A DNA stretch of 64,000 nucleotides from Candidatus Foliamicus numerosus. GTDB taxonomy: Bacteria > Pseudomonadota > Gammaproteobacteria > Steroidobacterales > Foliamicaceae. This document shows positions 25,901-34,505 of this stretch, one piece after another. The notes beneath the pieces are model-generated. The model was not told the origin of the DNA. It made no database searches and was given only the letters and a program-made list of their open reading frames with translations. How positions within the stretch are numbered: the first letter of the stretch is position 1; every line of letters starts with the position of its first letter. The position numbers and the translations under genes were made by a program. The stretch is from assembly GCA_028285945.1 (NCBI GenBank), contig JAPYNE010000014.1, forward strand, positions 67,001 through 131,000, written 5' to 3'.

Positions 25901-28102
25901 ATGATTCAAGCCATGAGAAAGCAACGCGCCTGGCTTGCCGCGACCGTCGTCGTTCTTGCGGCGCTGCTGGGAGGGCTCGCCTGGATGGCGAGCGACTATC
26001 GCCTGTGGATGCGCTTCGCCACTTGGCCGCAGGACGCGGACGACCCGGCCAATGCCCGCTGGTTCTCGCCGCAGGCGCCCATCGGCTTCGGCGACAGCCG
26101 GGCGCCGGACACCGGGCCGGATCCGCTAATCCCGCAGGATATTTTGGAAGAGGCTTGGGACTACGCGCAGAGCCAGCAGACCTACGCGCTGCTGATTTCC
26201 GTTAACGGCTTTTTGCAGTTCGAACGTTACGACCGCGGAGCCAATTCCCGAACGCCCTACCAGTCCCAGTCGCTGCACAAGAGCCTCACCGCCGTGATGC
26301 TGGGCGCTGCCATCCACAACGGCGCGATCGAATCCGAGCATCAGCCGGCCTCGCACTGGCTGGAGGAGTGGGCGGGCGACCCGCAACGCTCGGGCATTAC
26401 CTTGGCGAACCTAGCCTACATGGAAGGCGGTCTGGAGCGCGATCGCTTCGCCGTCAGTCCGTTTGCGCCGGGCGCACGGCTGTTTCTCACCGGGCGCCTG
26501 GTCCGTGAAACGCTGGGCACGCCCATGGCCGCCGAACCGGGCACCGAGTACATCTGGTCCAACGCCAGTGTGCAGGCGCTTTCCATCGCCATCGAGAGGG
26601 CCGCCGGACAGCCTTGGGCGCGCCTGCTGCGGGACTGGATATGGGAGCCGGTCGGGGCGGGCGAGGCTTGGGTGCAACTGGACCGCCCGGGGGGCACCGC
26701 GCAAACCTTCTGCTGCCTGGTGTCCAACGGGCGCAACTGGTTGCGCATCGGCGAACTGCTGGCCGGCGATGGCGTCTGGAAAGGCCGCCGCCTTCTGCCT
26801 GAAGGATGGGCCGCGCGAATGGCCCGGGGCGCGGCCACCAATCCCAATTTCGGCATGCAACTGTGGCGAAACGAGCCCTACTCGCCCACTTGGCTGCGCA
26901 TGTCCCTGCCGCGCATGGAAACGCCGCGCGATGCGGCGCTGGCGGCGCCCGACGCCTGGTATATGGAAGGGCACTTCTCGCAACGTGTTTATGTGGTGCC
27001 GTCGCTGGGGCTGGTGGTGGTGCGCTTCGGGGAGGACCGGCTGGACTGGGACGAAGCGAAGATGATGAACGGCCTGATCGGGGCGTTGCAGCCTGCGCCT
27101 TCGGCATCTCTCAATGTGGCCGAGCCGGACCATGCCTTCGGCGAGCGCGCCGCGCCGCGCCCGCCCGATTACGAGCGGCGCGGGAACTGGGCGCGCTATC
27201 CCGATGGCGAGGAAACGCTGGCGGCGGAGCACGCTGCGGGCTTCTACATCCACCCCACCACCTGGCCGGGAAGCGAATGGAACGCCACTGTGCCGGATGC
27301 CGAGGCGCGTCCCGCCGTGGATGCCGCGGTGGCCTCGCAGGCCAGCGTGCTGGATGCCTGCTGCGCGGTGTATGCGCCGCGCTATCGTCAGGCGGCTTCG
27401 ACGGCGGTGTTCGATCAGCGGGGCAACCGGGACCCGGCCTACGGGCTGGCGTTTACCGATGTAGTGCGGGCGTTCACGCATTTTGCGGAACGCACGGGCG
27501 AACGCCCCATCGTGCTGCTGGGCCACAGCCAAGGCGCCCTGCACGCCGAGCGCCTCTTAAATGAAGTCATTGCCGGCAACGATGCGCTCAGAAAACGCAT
27601 GGCTGTTGCCTATATCGCCGGGATCCCCGTTCCGCTCGGTTCCTACCAGGACCGGCTCAGCAACTTTGAGCCATGCCGGAAGGCCGACGATACAGGCTGC
27701 GTTGCCTCCTGGATCACCTATGGGCCCACCGGCGACGCGCGGGCGGTTCAGTTTGGCATCGCCATGCGTTTCCCTCGGTATCAGCGGCAGGACGGCGGCC
27801 TGGACGTGCAATGCAGCAATCCCTTGAACTGGTCGGCGCCAAGCGAATGGACGCCAGCGAAGGCCAATCCCGGTTCGGTAGCGCCTGCCCTGCCCGGACA
27901 GGGGCGTCGGGCCTCGATCCCGGGCGTTGCCGGCGCTTGGTGCGACCAGGGAATCCTGCGGCTTGACCGCACGCCGGCCAGCCCCTTCGACACGCTGATG
28001 CTGCCCCAGGCCAGCTACCACTACTACGACGTGTCGCTTTTCCATGCCGCGCTCAGCGCCAACGCCTCGCTGCGAGCGCAAGCCTGGCGCCAATCCCGCT
28101 AG
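25901..28102 (+). CDS. Fusion of a beta-lactamase-fold serine hydrolase and a DUF3089 alpha/beta hydrolase
   Basis: The frame encodes 733 residues. An N-terminal membrane anchor or signal (residues 10-30) is followed by a class C beta-lactamase/penicillin-binding fold with S-L-H-K at 124-127, a W-S-N motif in YIWSNAS near 222, and a YMEGHFSQRVYVVPSLGLVV tail near 360. From about residue 445 (GFYIHPTTW) it matches DUF3089, with the nucleophile elbow GHSQGA at 541-546. Both parts have their catalytic serine. DUF3089 is usually a separate gene, so this looks like a two-headed esterase or amidase acting in the envelope. A start at 25913 is equally possible. Confidence 0.83.
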   Translation: MIQAMRKQRAWLAATVVVLAALLGGLAWMASDYRLWMRFATWPQDADDPANARWFSPQAPIGFGDSRAPDTGPDPLIPQDILEEAWDYAQSQQTYALLISVNGFLQFERYDRGANSRTPYQSQSLHKSLTAVMLGAAIHNGAIESEHQPASHWLEEWAGDPQRSGITLANLAYMEGGLERDRFAVSPFAPGARLFLTGRLVRETLGTPMAAEPGTEYIWSNASVQALSIAIERAAGQPWARLLRDWIWEPVGAGEAWVQLDRPGGTAQTFCCLVSNGRNWLRIGELLAGDGVWKGRRLLPEGWAARMARGAATNPNFGMQLWRNEPYSPTWLRMSLPRMETPRDAALAAPDAWYMEGHFSQRVYVVPSLGLVVVRFGEDRLDWDEAKMMNGLIGALQPAPSASLNVAEPDHAFGERAAPRPPDYERRGNWARYPDGEETLAAEHAAGFYIHPTTWPGSEWNATVPDAEARPAVDAAVASQASVLDACCAVYAPRYRQAASTAVFDQRGNRDPAYGLAFTDVVRAFTHFAERTGERPIVLLGHSQGALHAERLLNEVIAGNDALRKRMAVAYIAGIPVPLGSYQDRLSNFEPCRKADDTGCVASWITYGPTGDARAVQFGIAMRFPRYQRQDGGLDVQCSNPLNWSAPSEWTPAKANPGSVAPALPGQGRRASIPGVAGAWCDQGILRLDRTPASPFDTLMLPQASYHYYDVSLFHAALSANASLRAQAWRQSR

Positions 28103-28200
28103 CGCCAATCGCCGCGAGCCCGGCGGCCCTATTCGCCGGCACGCAAAGCCGGGTTGTTTCACCCATTGCGGAAGGCGCGCAGATCTGGCGCGCCCGCCCG

Positions 28201-28337
28201 CCTGTTGCGTATGCCCCCGTTCGGCGGAGACGCATGACTACTTGAAGCTTGACCTGGAAGGTCAAGAACCCATCCATGGGGCTCGGCTGGGGCATCCTGC
28301 CCCAGACGCTCCGCCGAACGGGGGCATACGCAACAGG
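28201..28337 (+). repeat. Palindromic intergenic repeat, copy 6 (full, perfect arms, loop insertion)
   Basis: Arms 28201-28229 and 28309-28337 are 29 bases and perfectly complementary, with a sequence unrelated to the other copies. The loop is the same as copy 2 apart from about 30 extra bases, which themselves fold (CTTGACC with GGTCAAG). It lies in the gap between the convergent genes ending at 28102 and 28378. Confidence 0.9.
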
Positions 28338-28377
28338 CTACCGCTGGAGCTACTCGTGGCTATACGTGCTCCAGTGC

Positions 28378-29055
28378 CTAGTGCCCAATCTCCCAAATAT
28401 CGTCTTTGGATTGCCAATAACTCCTAATCTGATCGAAGTGGGCAATCCTTGCCTCAATCTTCTCGATTTCTCGTGGATAAAACGCTGTCATTGCGTCACA
28501 TAATTGGATCATCCATCGCTTACGCGAGAACCCGTCGATCACGCGTACGTCCTTGGAGTTTGCGATCTGAATCTGGCCCCAACCTAGCGCTCCAACTGTC
28601 AGGCAATCCCAATCAAGAAATTCGATTGGCGAGAACAACACCTCCGAAACTCTTACCTTTGTGCCCTCCACTGAGTACCTAACCATGATCAGTGCGAAAA
28701 CATTCCTGTCGGACTCGTAGAAGCGGGCCAGTCGTCGGACCGAAATCAAGTTCGGCATGTTGAACTGCGTATCTTCTCGATGAGTCTTAACATCCACCGC
28801 CGAGTAGATTCCATCTTTGTCCTTGAACGCCAAATCTTCCATGGCGCGCCTTGCAAAATCCTTGGAATACTCGCTGCACCAGCCACCCAAAAAGCTGTCG
28901 AAATTCTGTGCCACGAGATGTTCAAGGGCATCGCCTGCCGCACGAGGACTGCCTGCGGTTTGCGGGGAAAGAAAGTTCGGCAAAGCATTGATATGCTTTT
29001 GAATTCGAAAGGCCACTTCCTTATTGTGGCCCTCGTAGTAGAACCTTGATATCAC
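28378..29055 (-). CDS. Type II restriction endonuclease of R-M system 2
   Basis: The frame encodes 225 residues. A PD-(D/E)XK core is likely at DKDGIYSAVDVKTHRED (aspartate plus D-V-K near residues 82-90), followed by FNMPNLISVRRLARFYE. I do not recognise the subfamily. The assignment rests on this motif and on the preceding methyltransferase gene, whose stop overlaps this start as ATGA. Base composition is clearly more AT-rich than neighbouring housekeeping genes, which suggests horizontal transfer. The recognition site is unknown. Confidence 0.72.
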   Translation of the reverse strand: MISRFYYEGHNKEVAFRIQKHINALPNFLSPQTAGSPRAAGDALEHLVAQNFDSFLGGWCSEYSKDFARRAMEDLAFKDKDGIYSAVDVKTHREDTQFNMPNLISVRRLARFYESDRNVFALIMVRYSVEGTKVRVSEVLFSPIEFLDWDCLTVGALGWGQIQIANSKDVRVIDGFSRKRWMIQLCDAMTAFYPREIEKIEARIAHFDQIRSYWQSKDDIWEIGH

Positions 29056-30038
29056 GAAAATAGCGGGGTCTGGTTCTCGCCGGAATTCTTGGACTTCCTC
29101 TGTTCCGAAAGCGAATTCCTTTCCCAGAACACACCGTCGGCGTAACCTTGAATCAAAGGGTCAACTTTTGCCTTGGCGAGGCGCTTCATGGCCCAACAAA
29201 GATATTCCGAATCGATATCCACTCCACACCATCGCCTTTGCAGCTTCTGAGCCACGACCGCAGTCGTCCCGCTTCCAATGAACGGATCGAATACAAAGTC
29301 TCCCTTCCTCGAGCTAGCGAGAATCAACTTAGCCATCAGCTTCTCCGGCTTCTGGGTTGGGTGGTCGGTATTCTCGGACATCGACCAGAACGGAACAGTC
29401 AGGTCGGTCCAGATGTTCGACGGATGCGTCATGCGAAAATTCCCGCCTTCCTCGCGCTGCCAATCCTTAGGCTTTCCGCGTAAACGATACGGCGCAATGA
29501 CTTTACGTTTGAGCTTGACTGCCTCGACATCGAAATAATAAGTGTCGGAGGTCGTGCAAAACCAGATATCCTCCGTATTGTTCTTCCAGTTTGCCTTTGC
29601 GCCGCGTCCTTTTTCTCGCTCCCAAGTAATTCTGTTGCGCACTCGGAAATTGGATTCGAGTACCGGATGCACAATGTAGGAAGTCTTCCAGTCCGCGCAA
29701 ACGTAAACTGTAGCGCTGGGCTTGAGCATCGGAACGACCAAGTCAATAAGCTGGCGGAACCAGTCCCTGTATTCCCCTGTTTCTTTCTCTCTGAAAACAG
29801 CGCCGTTGTAGTTCTTTAGCAGGTTGTACGGGGGGTCCAGAATCAACAGATCTATAAATCTGCTAGGGAAATAGCGGGCAATGGAGAAAAAGTCTCCGAG
29901 GACGAATCGGCCGGCTATGCTGGAAAGCGGAATTTTATCCTCCAGCCTGAAAAGTTGGGAAGCGAGTTCGATGCGCTCCCCATCTGAGCAGGAAAGCGTC
30001 CGATTCCTTGCTGCTCTGGGCTTGAGTCGCGGAGTCAT
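29052..30038 (-). CDS. DNA methyltransferase of R-M system 2 (beta class, probably N6-adenine)
   Basis: The frame encodes 328 residues. Motif IV is LILDPPYN near residue 68, and motif I (DPFIGSGTTAV) follows near residue 255 after HPTQKPEKLMAKLI, the beta-class order. Between them TYYFDVEAVKLKRK and surrounding residues form the target-recognition region. It is the first gene of a two-gene operon with the endonuclease and shares the low GC content. DPPY favours adenine-N6 methylation. Confidence 0.87.
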   Translation of the reverse strand: MTPRLKPRAARNRTLSCSDGERIELASQLFRLEDKIPLSSIAGRFVLGDFFSIARYFPSRFIDLLILDPPYNLLKNYNGAVFREKETGEYRDWFRQLIDLVVPMLKPSATVYVCADWKTSYIVHPVLESNFRVRNRITWEREKGRGAKANWKNNTEDIWFCTTSDTYYFDVEAVKLKRKVIAPYRLRGKPKDWQREEGGNFRMTHPSNIWTDLTVPFWSMSENTDHPTQKPEKLMAKLILASSRKGDFVFDPFIGSGTTAVVAQKLQRRWCGVDIDSEYLCWAMKRLAKAKVDPLIQGYADGVFWERNSLSEQRKSKNSGENQTPLFS

Positions 30039-30115
30039 TTCCAGTGATTCGCTTTCAATTGATCGAGATTTTGACAGACTGCGGGGGCCAATGCCAGTCG
30101 CGGATCATCGCATGC

Positions 30116-31270
30116 TTATATGCGCTCCAGTGCCTGGTGGAGATCGGCTATCAGGTCCGCGGCGTCTTCGATGCCGCAGGAAAGCCGGACCAGGTTGCCG
30201 GTAATGCCGGCGGCTTCGCGCGCCTCCGGCGTCATGGCGGAGTGGCTCATCAGCGGCGGAAAACCCGCCAGGCTTTCCACGCCGCCTAAGCTTTCCGCGA
30301 TCGTGAACAATTCAAGGGCGTTCAGCATGCGCTCCGGCGCGTTCGAGTCGCCGCGAAGACGCAAGGAAACCACCGCGCCGAAGCCGTCCATCTGCCGCTT
30401 CGCCAAATCGTGTTGCGGATGATCCTCAAGCCCGGGGTAGTGGACTTGAGCTACTTTGGGATGCTCCTGCAAAGCCCGCGCCACCCGCCCGGCGTTGCCG
30501 AACTGGCGGCCAACCCTTAGCGCCATTGTTTTTAGCCCGCGCAAAGCCAAATACGAGTCCAATGAGGCCAGCACCCCGCCGGTGCGGTTGCGCACCGCTT
30601 TGAGGCGGGCCGCGAGATCGTCGCTCGACACCGTGAGGGTGCCGGCGAGCACGTCGGAATGACCGGCGATGTACTTGGTGACGGAGTGCATGGAAATATC
30701 GCAGCCTAGGGCCAGGGGCCGAGTCGCCAGCGGCGTGGCCAGGGTGCTGTCCACGCAACTCAGCGCGCCCCTTGCCGTGCAAACCGCAGCGGCGGCCTTA
30801 AGATCGGTGATATGCATGAGAGGGTTGGAAGGCGTTTCCATCCATACCAGCCGGGTGTTGCCGCGCCACGCCGCCTCGATCGCTTGCGGCCCCTCGTTCT
30901 GATGCACGTGGCTGACCTCGAAGCGGGCCTCGCCCGCAGCCTTAAGCATATTGAAGCTGCCGCCGTACACGTTGGCCGGTCCGATAATGTGATCGCCCGG
31001 TTCAAGCAGTTCCAGCACCGCGCTGCTGGCCGCCATGCCGGAAGCGAAAGCGAAAGTGCGCGCCCCTCCATCCAGTTCCGCCACGGCCCTCTCGAAAGCA
31101 TCGCGGGTGGGGTTGGAAATGCGCGTGTAGATGTGCTCGGGCTGCTCACGCAGTGCCGGATAGGCATAGGTGCTGCTCTGATGGATGGCAGGCATGACCC
31201 CGCCGGTGGCGGCATCGTGCGTGTTGCCGGCATGCACGCAGCGCGTTGAATTTCCTTGCGGCTTGGTCAT
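30116..31270 (-). CDS. Cystathionine gamma-synthase/lyase-family PLP enzyme
   Basis: From the ATG at 31270 the protein has 384 residues. Cys/Met-metabolism family marks: YTRISNPTRDAFERAVAELD near residue 55, FASGMAA near 80, the WMETPSNPLMHITDL strand, and the PLP lysine in SMHSVTKYIAGHSDVLAGTL near residue 198. It could be cystathionine gamma-synthase (metB), a gamma-lyase or methionine gamma-lyase, which motifs alone cannot settle. metH and metF in the same window make a methionine-synthesis role reasonable. It is divergent from prmC with only 20 bases between start codons. Confidence 0.87.
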   Translation of the reverse strand: MTKPQGNSTRCVHAGNTHDAATGGVMPAIHQSSTYAYPALREQPEHIYTRISNPTRDAFERAVAELDGGARTFAFASGMAASSAVLELLEPGDHIIGPANVYGGSFNMLKAAGEARFEVSHVHQNEGPQAIEAAWRGNTRLVWMETPSNPLMHITDLKAAAAVCTARGALSCVDSTLATPLATRPLALGCDISMHSVTKYIAGHSDVLAGTLTVSSDDLAARLKAVRNRTGGVLASLDSYLALRGLKTMALRVGRQFGNAGRVARALQEHPKVAQVHYPGLEDHPQHDLAKRQMDGFGAVVSLRLRGDSNAPERMLNALELFTIAESLGGVESLAGFPPLMSHSAMTPEAREAAGITGNLVRLSCGIEDAADLIADLHQALERI

Positions 31271-31290
31271 GGCTCCCGCATTATGCCGGT

Positions 31291-32226
31291 ATGCCCCGCC
31301 CGCCCACCACCGGCGCCCGGAATCAGCGGGCGACGCAGCCGCTGGGAGAGGCCCTGCGCCACGCGGCCCGCCGCCTGCGGGACACAAGCGAAAGCCCCAA
31401 GCTGGACGGCGAACTGCTGCTGGCGCACGCGCTGGGCGTTCAGCGCACGGATCTGTTCGCCCGCAGCCATGAAACCCTGAACCAGGCGCACGCCAAGCGG
31501 TTCCAAGAGCTGATTGAACAGCGCGCCGAGGGGCGCCCCGTGGCGCAGATCATCGGCCGTAAGGAATTCTTCTCCCTGGAATTCGAGATTACGGCGGACG
31601 CGCTCACGCCCCGGCCGGAATCGGAATTACTGGTGGAAGCGGCATCCGCCCACCTTGAATCGATGGGCGGCCGCGCCCGTTGCATGGAATTGGGCACCGG
31701 CTGCGGGTCGGCGGCGATCGCGCTGGCGCGGCAATGGCCCAACTGCGACATCACCGCGACGGACATTTGCTCGGCGGCGCTGGAACTGGCGCGCCGCAAT
31801 GCCGCGAGACTGGCCCCCGACCGGATTCGCCTCGCACAGGGTTCGTGGTACGAGGCCGCCGGAAAAAAGTCGCGGTTCGATGTCATCATCGCCAATCCTC
31901 CGTACGTGGAATCGCGGCTTTGCCGCTTGGGGCCGCTGCGTTACGAGCCGCGCCGGGCGCTCGACGGCGGCAGCGACGGGCTGCGCCACCTGCGCGCGGT
32001 TATTGCAGGCGCGCCGCGGCATCTCAGTCCGGGCGGAATCCTAGCCGTGGAACACGGCGCGAATCAGGGAAAGCGGGTGCGGGAACTGATGTCTGAAGCC
32101 GGCCTCGCAAGGCCGGTCAGCCAGCGCGACCTCGCAGGTCATGAGCGGGTCAGCGCGGCACGGAAGGCCGAACCGGAAAAAGAGCGCCGGACCGGGCCTT
32201 GGAACCCGATCCGGCGCAAAAGTTGA
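31291..32226 (+). CDS. prmC: Release factor glutamine methyltransferase
   Basis: From the ATG at 31291 the protein has 311 residues. The N-terminal helical domain (LDGELLLAHALGVQRTDLFA) and the SAM fold are typical: LTPRPESELLVEAA, MELGTGCGSAAIALA near residue 130 and the substrate motif NPPYVES near 205. PrmC methylates the glutamine of the GGQ motif in RF1 and RF2. It usually follows prfA, but here it is 5.6 kb away with two unrelated blocks between. The last 25 residues are charged and non-conserved. Confidence 0.92.
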   Translation: MPRPPTTGARNQRATQPLGEALRHAARRLRDTSESPKLDGELLLAHALGVQRTDLFARSHETLNQAHAKRFQELIEQRAEGRPVAQIIGRKEFFSLEFEITADALTPRPESELLVEAASAHLESMGGRARCMELGTGCGSAAIALARQWPNCDITATDICSAALELARRNAARLAPDRIRLAQGSWYEAAGKKSRFDVIIANPPYVESRLCRLGPLRYEPRRALDGGSDGLRHLRAVIAGAPRHLSPGGILAVEHGANQGKRVRELMSEAGLARPVSQRDLAGHERVSAARKAEPEKERRTGPWNPIRRKS

Positions 32227-32242
32227 CGCGGGCGGCGGAAGG

Positions 32243-33181
32243 CTACTGCGGAGCCAAGCCTCCCATCAAGGTAGCCGGAGCGACCTCACGGGCCACGCGG
32301 AAGCCCAAGTTGAAGCTGCGGCTATCCGCGGCCAGCCAGCTGCGGCTGGCCGAACGCATCCGCTCCGGCAGATTGCTCCAGGAGCCGCCGCGCAAAATCC
32401 GCGCGGCGCAGGCTGCGGCCCGGTTCGGGCTGGCATCCGGCGATCCTCCGGCATCACTCTGATCGGGACAGTCCTGAACCCACTCCCACACATTGCCGTG
32501 CATGTCGTGCAGGCCGAAGGCATTGGCGGCAAAAGCACCCGCGGGCGCGGTCGTCTGGCCAGCCCAGCGCGACTCGCAGGTCGCGCAATTGGCGCGCCTG
32601 CGCCCCACCGCATTGCCCCAAGCGTACCGGCTCGACGAGCCGGCGCGCGCCGCATATTCCCATTCGACCTCGGTGGGCAGGCGATATTCCTGACCCGTTT
32701 CGGATGAAAGCCACTCCACGTAGGCCCGGGCATCTTCCCAGCTTACGCAGGTGACCGGATGATTATCGGTTTGCCGGAAACCCGGCTGACGCCAGCCGCG
32801 GGCTGTGCGCCGGCGCTCGGGGCCGTAGTCCTGGGACATGCAGGATCCCGTCGCCCTATATCCGGTGGCCTCCACAAAGCGACCGAATTCCTCTCGTGTG
32901 ACTTCCAGCCGAGACAGCGCAAAGGCGCGTTCGATCTCCACTTCGCGAATCGGGAGCTCGCGTGCTTGGCAGTCGCGCCCGGAAACGCAGCCCATCATGA
33001 AACTGCCGTCGGGAACCACCACCATTTCCGGACCGCGGCCCCCCGAGGACAACGCATCGGTCAGGCTGTCGCCAGGAGCGATTGTGATCTCGGCCTTGTT
33101 GTACACCGCATCGGACTGCGCCGGACCGCCGTCGGCGGGCTGCGAAAAGGCCAGCGCGGCAAGGGCCAAGCAGGCGATCAT
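32243..33181 (-). CDS. Formylglycine-generating-enzyme-fold (SUMF1) secreted protein
   Basis: From the ATG at 33181 there are 312 residues with a short signal peptide (MIACLALAALAFSQPADG). An upstream in-frame ATG at 33328 has a better ribosome site (GAGGAA) but adds 49 residues with no clear role. The FGE-sulfatase fold is clear: PEMVVVPDGSFMMG, HPVTCVSWEDARAYVEWLS, YRLPTEVEWEYAARAG, FGLHDMHGNVWEWVQD and RILRGGSWSN. The paired active-site cysteines of true sulfatase-activating enzymes are absent after RGGSW, so another activity or a binding role is likely. Confidence 0.82.
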   Translation of the reverse strand: MIACLALAALAFSQPADGGPAQSDAVYNKAEITIAPGDSLTDALSSGGRGPEMVVVPDGSFMMGCVSGRDCQARELPIREVEIERAFALSRLEVTREEFGRFVEATGYRATGSCMSQDYGPERRRTARGWRQPGFRQTDNHPVTCVSWEDARAYVEWLSSETGQEYRLPTEVEWEYAARAGSSSRYAWGNAVGRRRANCATCESRWAGQTTAPAGAFAANAFGLHDMHGNVWEWVQDCPDQSDAGGSPDASPNRAAACAARILRGGSWSNLPERMRSASRSWLAADSRSFNLGFRVAREVAPATLMGGLAPQ

Positions 33182-33574
33182 CGAACTGCTAGAGGAAACG
33201 CGCCGATAACAGCGACTCGAACTCCGGGCTTGAGTGTGAACGGTAAAGCGGGCGGACCCCAAGAGATAGCCGCACTCGCCTTTATCATTTGCCAGCCAAA
33301 GGCATGGCAGGGCGCTTCTGGTTTGCATGGCTTTTTCCTCGTTTAACTCCGCGGCCACATGCCACGGAAGTAATGCCAGTGTAATAGAAGCGCCCAACCA
33401 TGAGTCAATATGTTTTTTTAATGAAATTTTTAATTCACGCAAAAAATAGTTCAGAAATCCATTTATTTGCGTTATCTCTTTCACAAATATGTATCATTCA
33501 AGACAACCAAAAGATTCTTATGATACAAAATCCTCCCGATTGATAGTTTTATTTGATATGATTAGTTGTCTCAT

Positions 33575-34015
33575 ATGATAGTTTCACCGAAGCAAATCGG
33601 CAAAATTCTGGGCGGGCGGGCGATTGTTGGCCGACGGGTGCGGACGCTTAAGGATCTGGACGAACTGGTGCTGGGCGGGCTGCCCAAAGCGGCGCTCAAC
33701 GCGCTGATCGACCGGCTCAAGGCGGCCGGCGAGCCGGAGTTCGCGGTGCGGCTGCGCAACGGCATCGTTCCCCGGGCCACCTACCACCGGGTCGAGCGCC
33801 TGAACCGACAGGCTAGCGAAACCGTGGAGCGTCTGGCGCGCCTCTACGCGATCGTGCTCGCGGCATTCGAGGACCCGCAGGCTGCTTCCCGATTCCTGTG
33901 CTGCCCGCATGCCGAACTGGGCAACCGCATTCCGCTGGAAGTGGCGCTGACGGAAATTGGTGGGCGCATCGTTGAGGAAGTGATCGAACGCGGGCTGCAC
34001 GGCTTCCCCGCGTAG
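33575..34015 (+). CDS. DUF2384/ParS-type antitoxin of a RES toxin
   Basis: The frame encodes 146 residues from the ATG at 33575. The N-terminal part is Xre-like, and the C-terminal part (LYAIVLAAFEDPQAASRFLC, then NRIPLEVALTEIGGRIVEEV) is the DUF2384 (MbcA/ParS/Xre) toxin-binding domain. It is followed 9 bases later by the RES toxin gene. The AT-rich region upstream (33329-33574) contains two TGATAGTTT direct repeats at about 33543 and 33577, candidate autoregulatory sites. Confidence 0.85.
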   Translation: MIVSPKQIGKILGGRAIVGRRVRTLKDLDELVLGGLPKAALNALIDRLKAAGEPEFAVRLRNGIVPRATYHRVERLNRQASETVERLARLYAIVLAAFEDPQAASRFLCCPHAELGNRIPLEVALTEIGGRIVEEVIERGLHGFPA

Positions 34016-34024
34016 CGGCAAACC

Positions 34025-34480
34025 ATGAACGCGTATCGCATCGTCAGTCCCGACTACCTGGATGCCGGGGGCCTGGGCACCTACCGCTGGGGCAGCCGCT
34101 GGATCAGCCCGCGCCGCCGCGCCGTGCATGCGGCCGCCACCTACTCGCTGGCAGTGCTGGAAAACCTGATGCACTGGCAGCGCAGCGAATTGCCGGCGGG
34201 CCTGCTGTGCGTGGTGATGGAAATACCGCCCGATATCCCCCAGGAACGGATCCAGCGTTCGCAGCTTCCCGCTGTGGGCGCGGGCGGCTACGAGCCGTAC
34301 CGCGAGTTGGGCGATCCATGGTATGAGCGGGCTGAATCAGCGGTCTTGTGGATTCCGTCGCTGGTGTCGCCGCACGAATGGAACGTGATGCTCAACCAGA
34401 CGCATGCCGACTTCCCGCGCATTACCGTCCACGGCGGCGTGCCGGCACAGATGGACCACAGCATCTTCCCCGCCGCATAG
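34025..34480 (+). CDS. RES-domain toxin
   Basis: The frame encodes 151 residues. The conserved arginine is in GTYRWGSRWISPRRRAVHAA, the glutamate in SLAVLENLMHW and the serine in VLWIPSLVSPHEWNVMLN, the three residues that name the family. RES toxins (MbcT, ParT) destroy or modify NAD or related targets and stop growth unless bound by the partner antitoxin. The pair is complete and looks functional. Confidence 0.88.
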   Translation: MNAYRIVSPDYLDAGGLGTYRWGSRWISPRRRAVHAAATYSLAVLENLMHWQRSELPAGLLCVVMEIPPDIPQERIQRSQLPAVGAGGYEPYRELGDPWYERAESAVLWIPSLVSPHEWNVMLNQTHADFPRITVHGGVPAQMDHSIFPAA

Positions 34481-34505
34481 CAGCGCGCACCTCGGCCCTT
34501 ACGCC

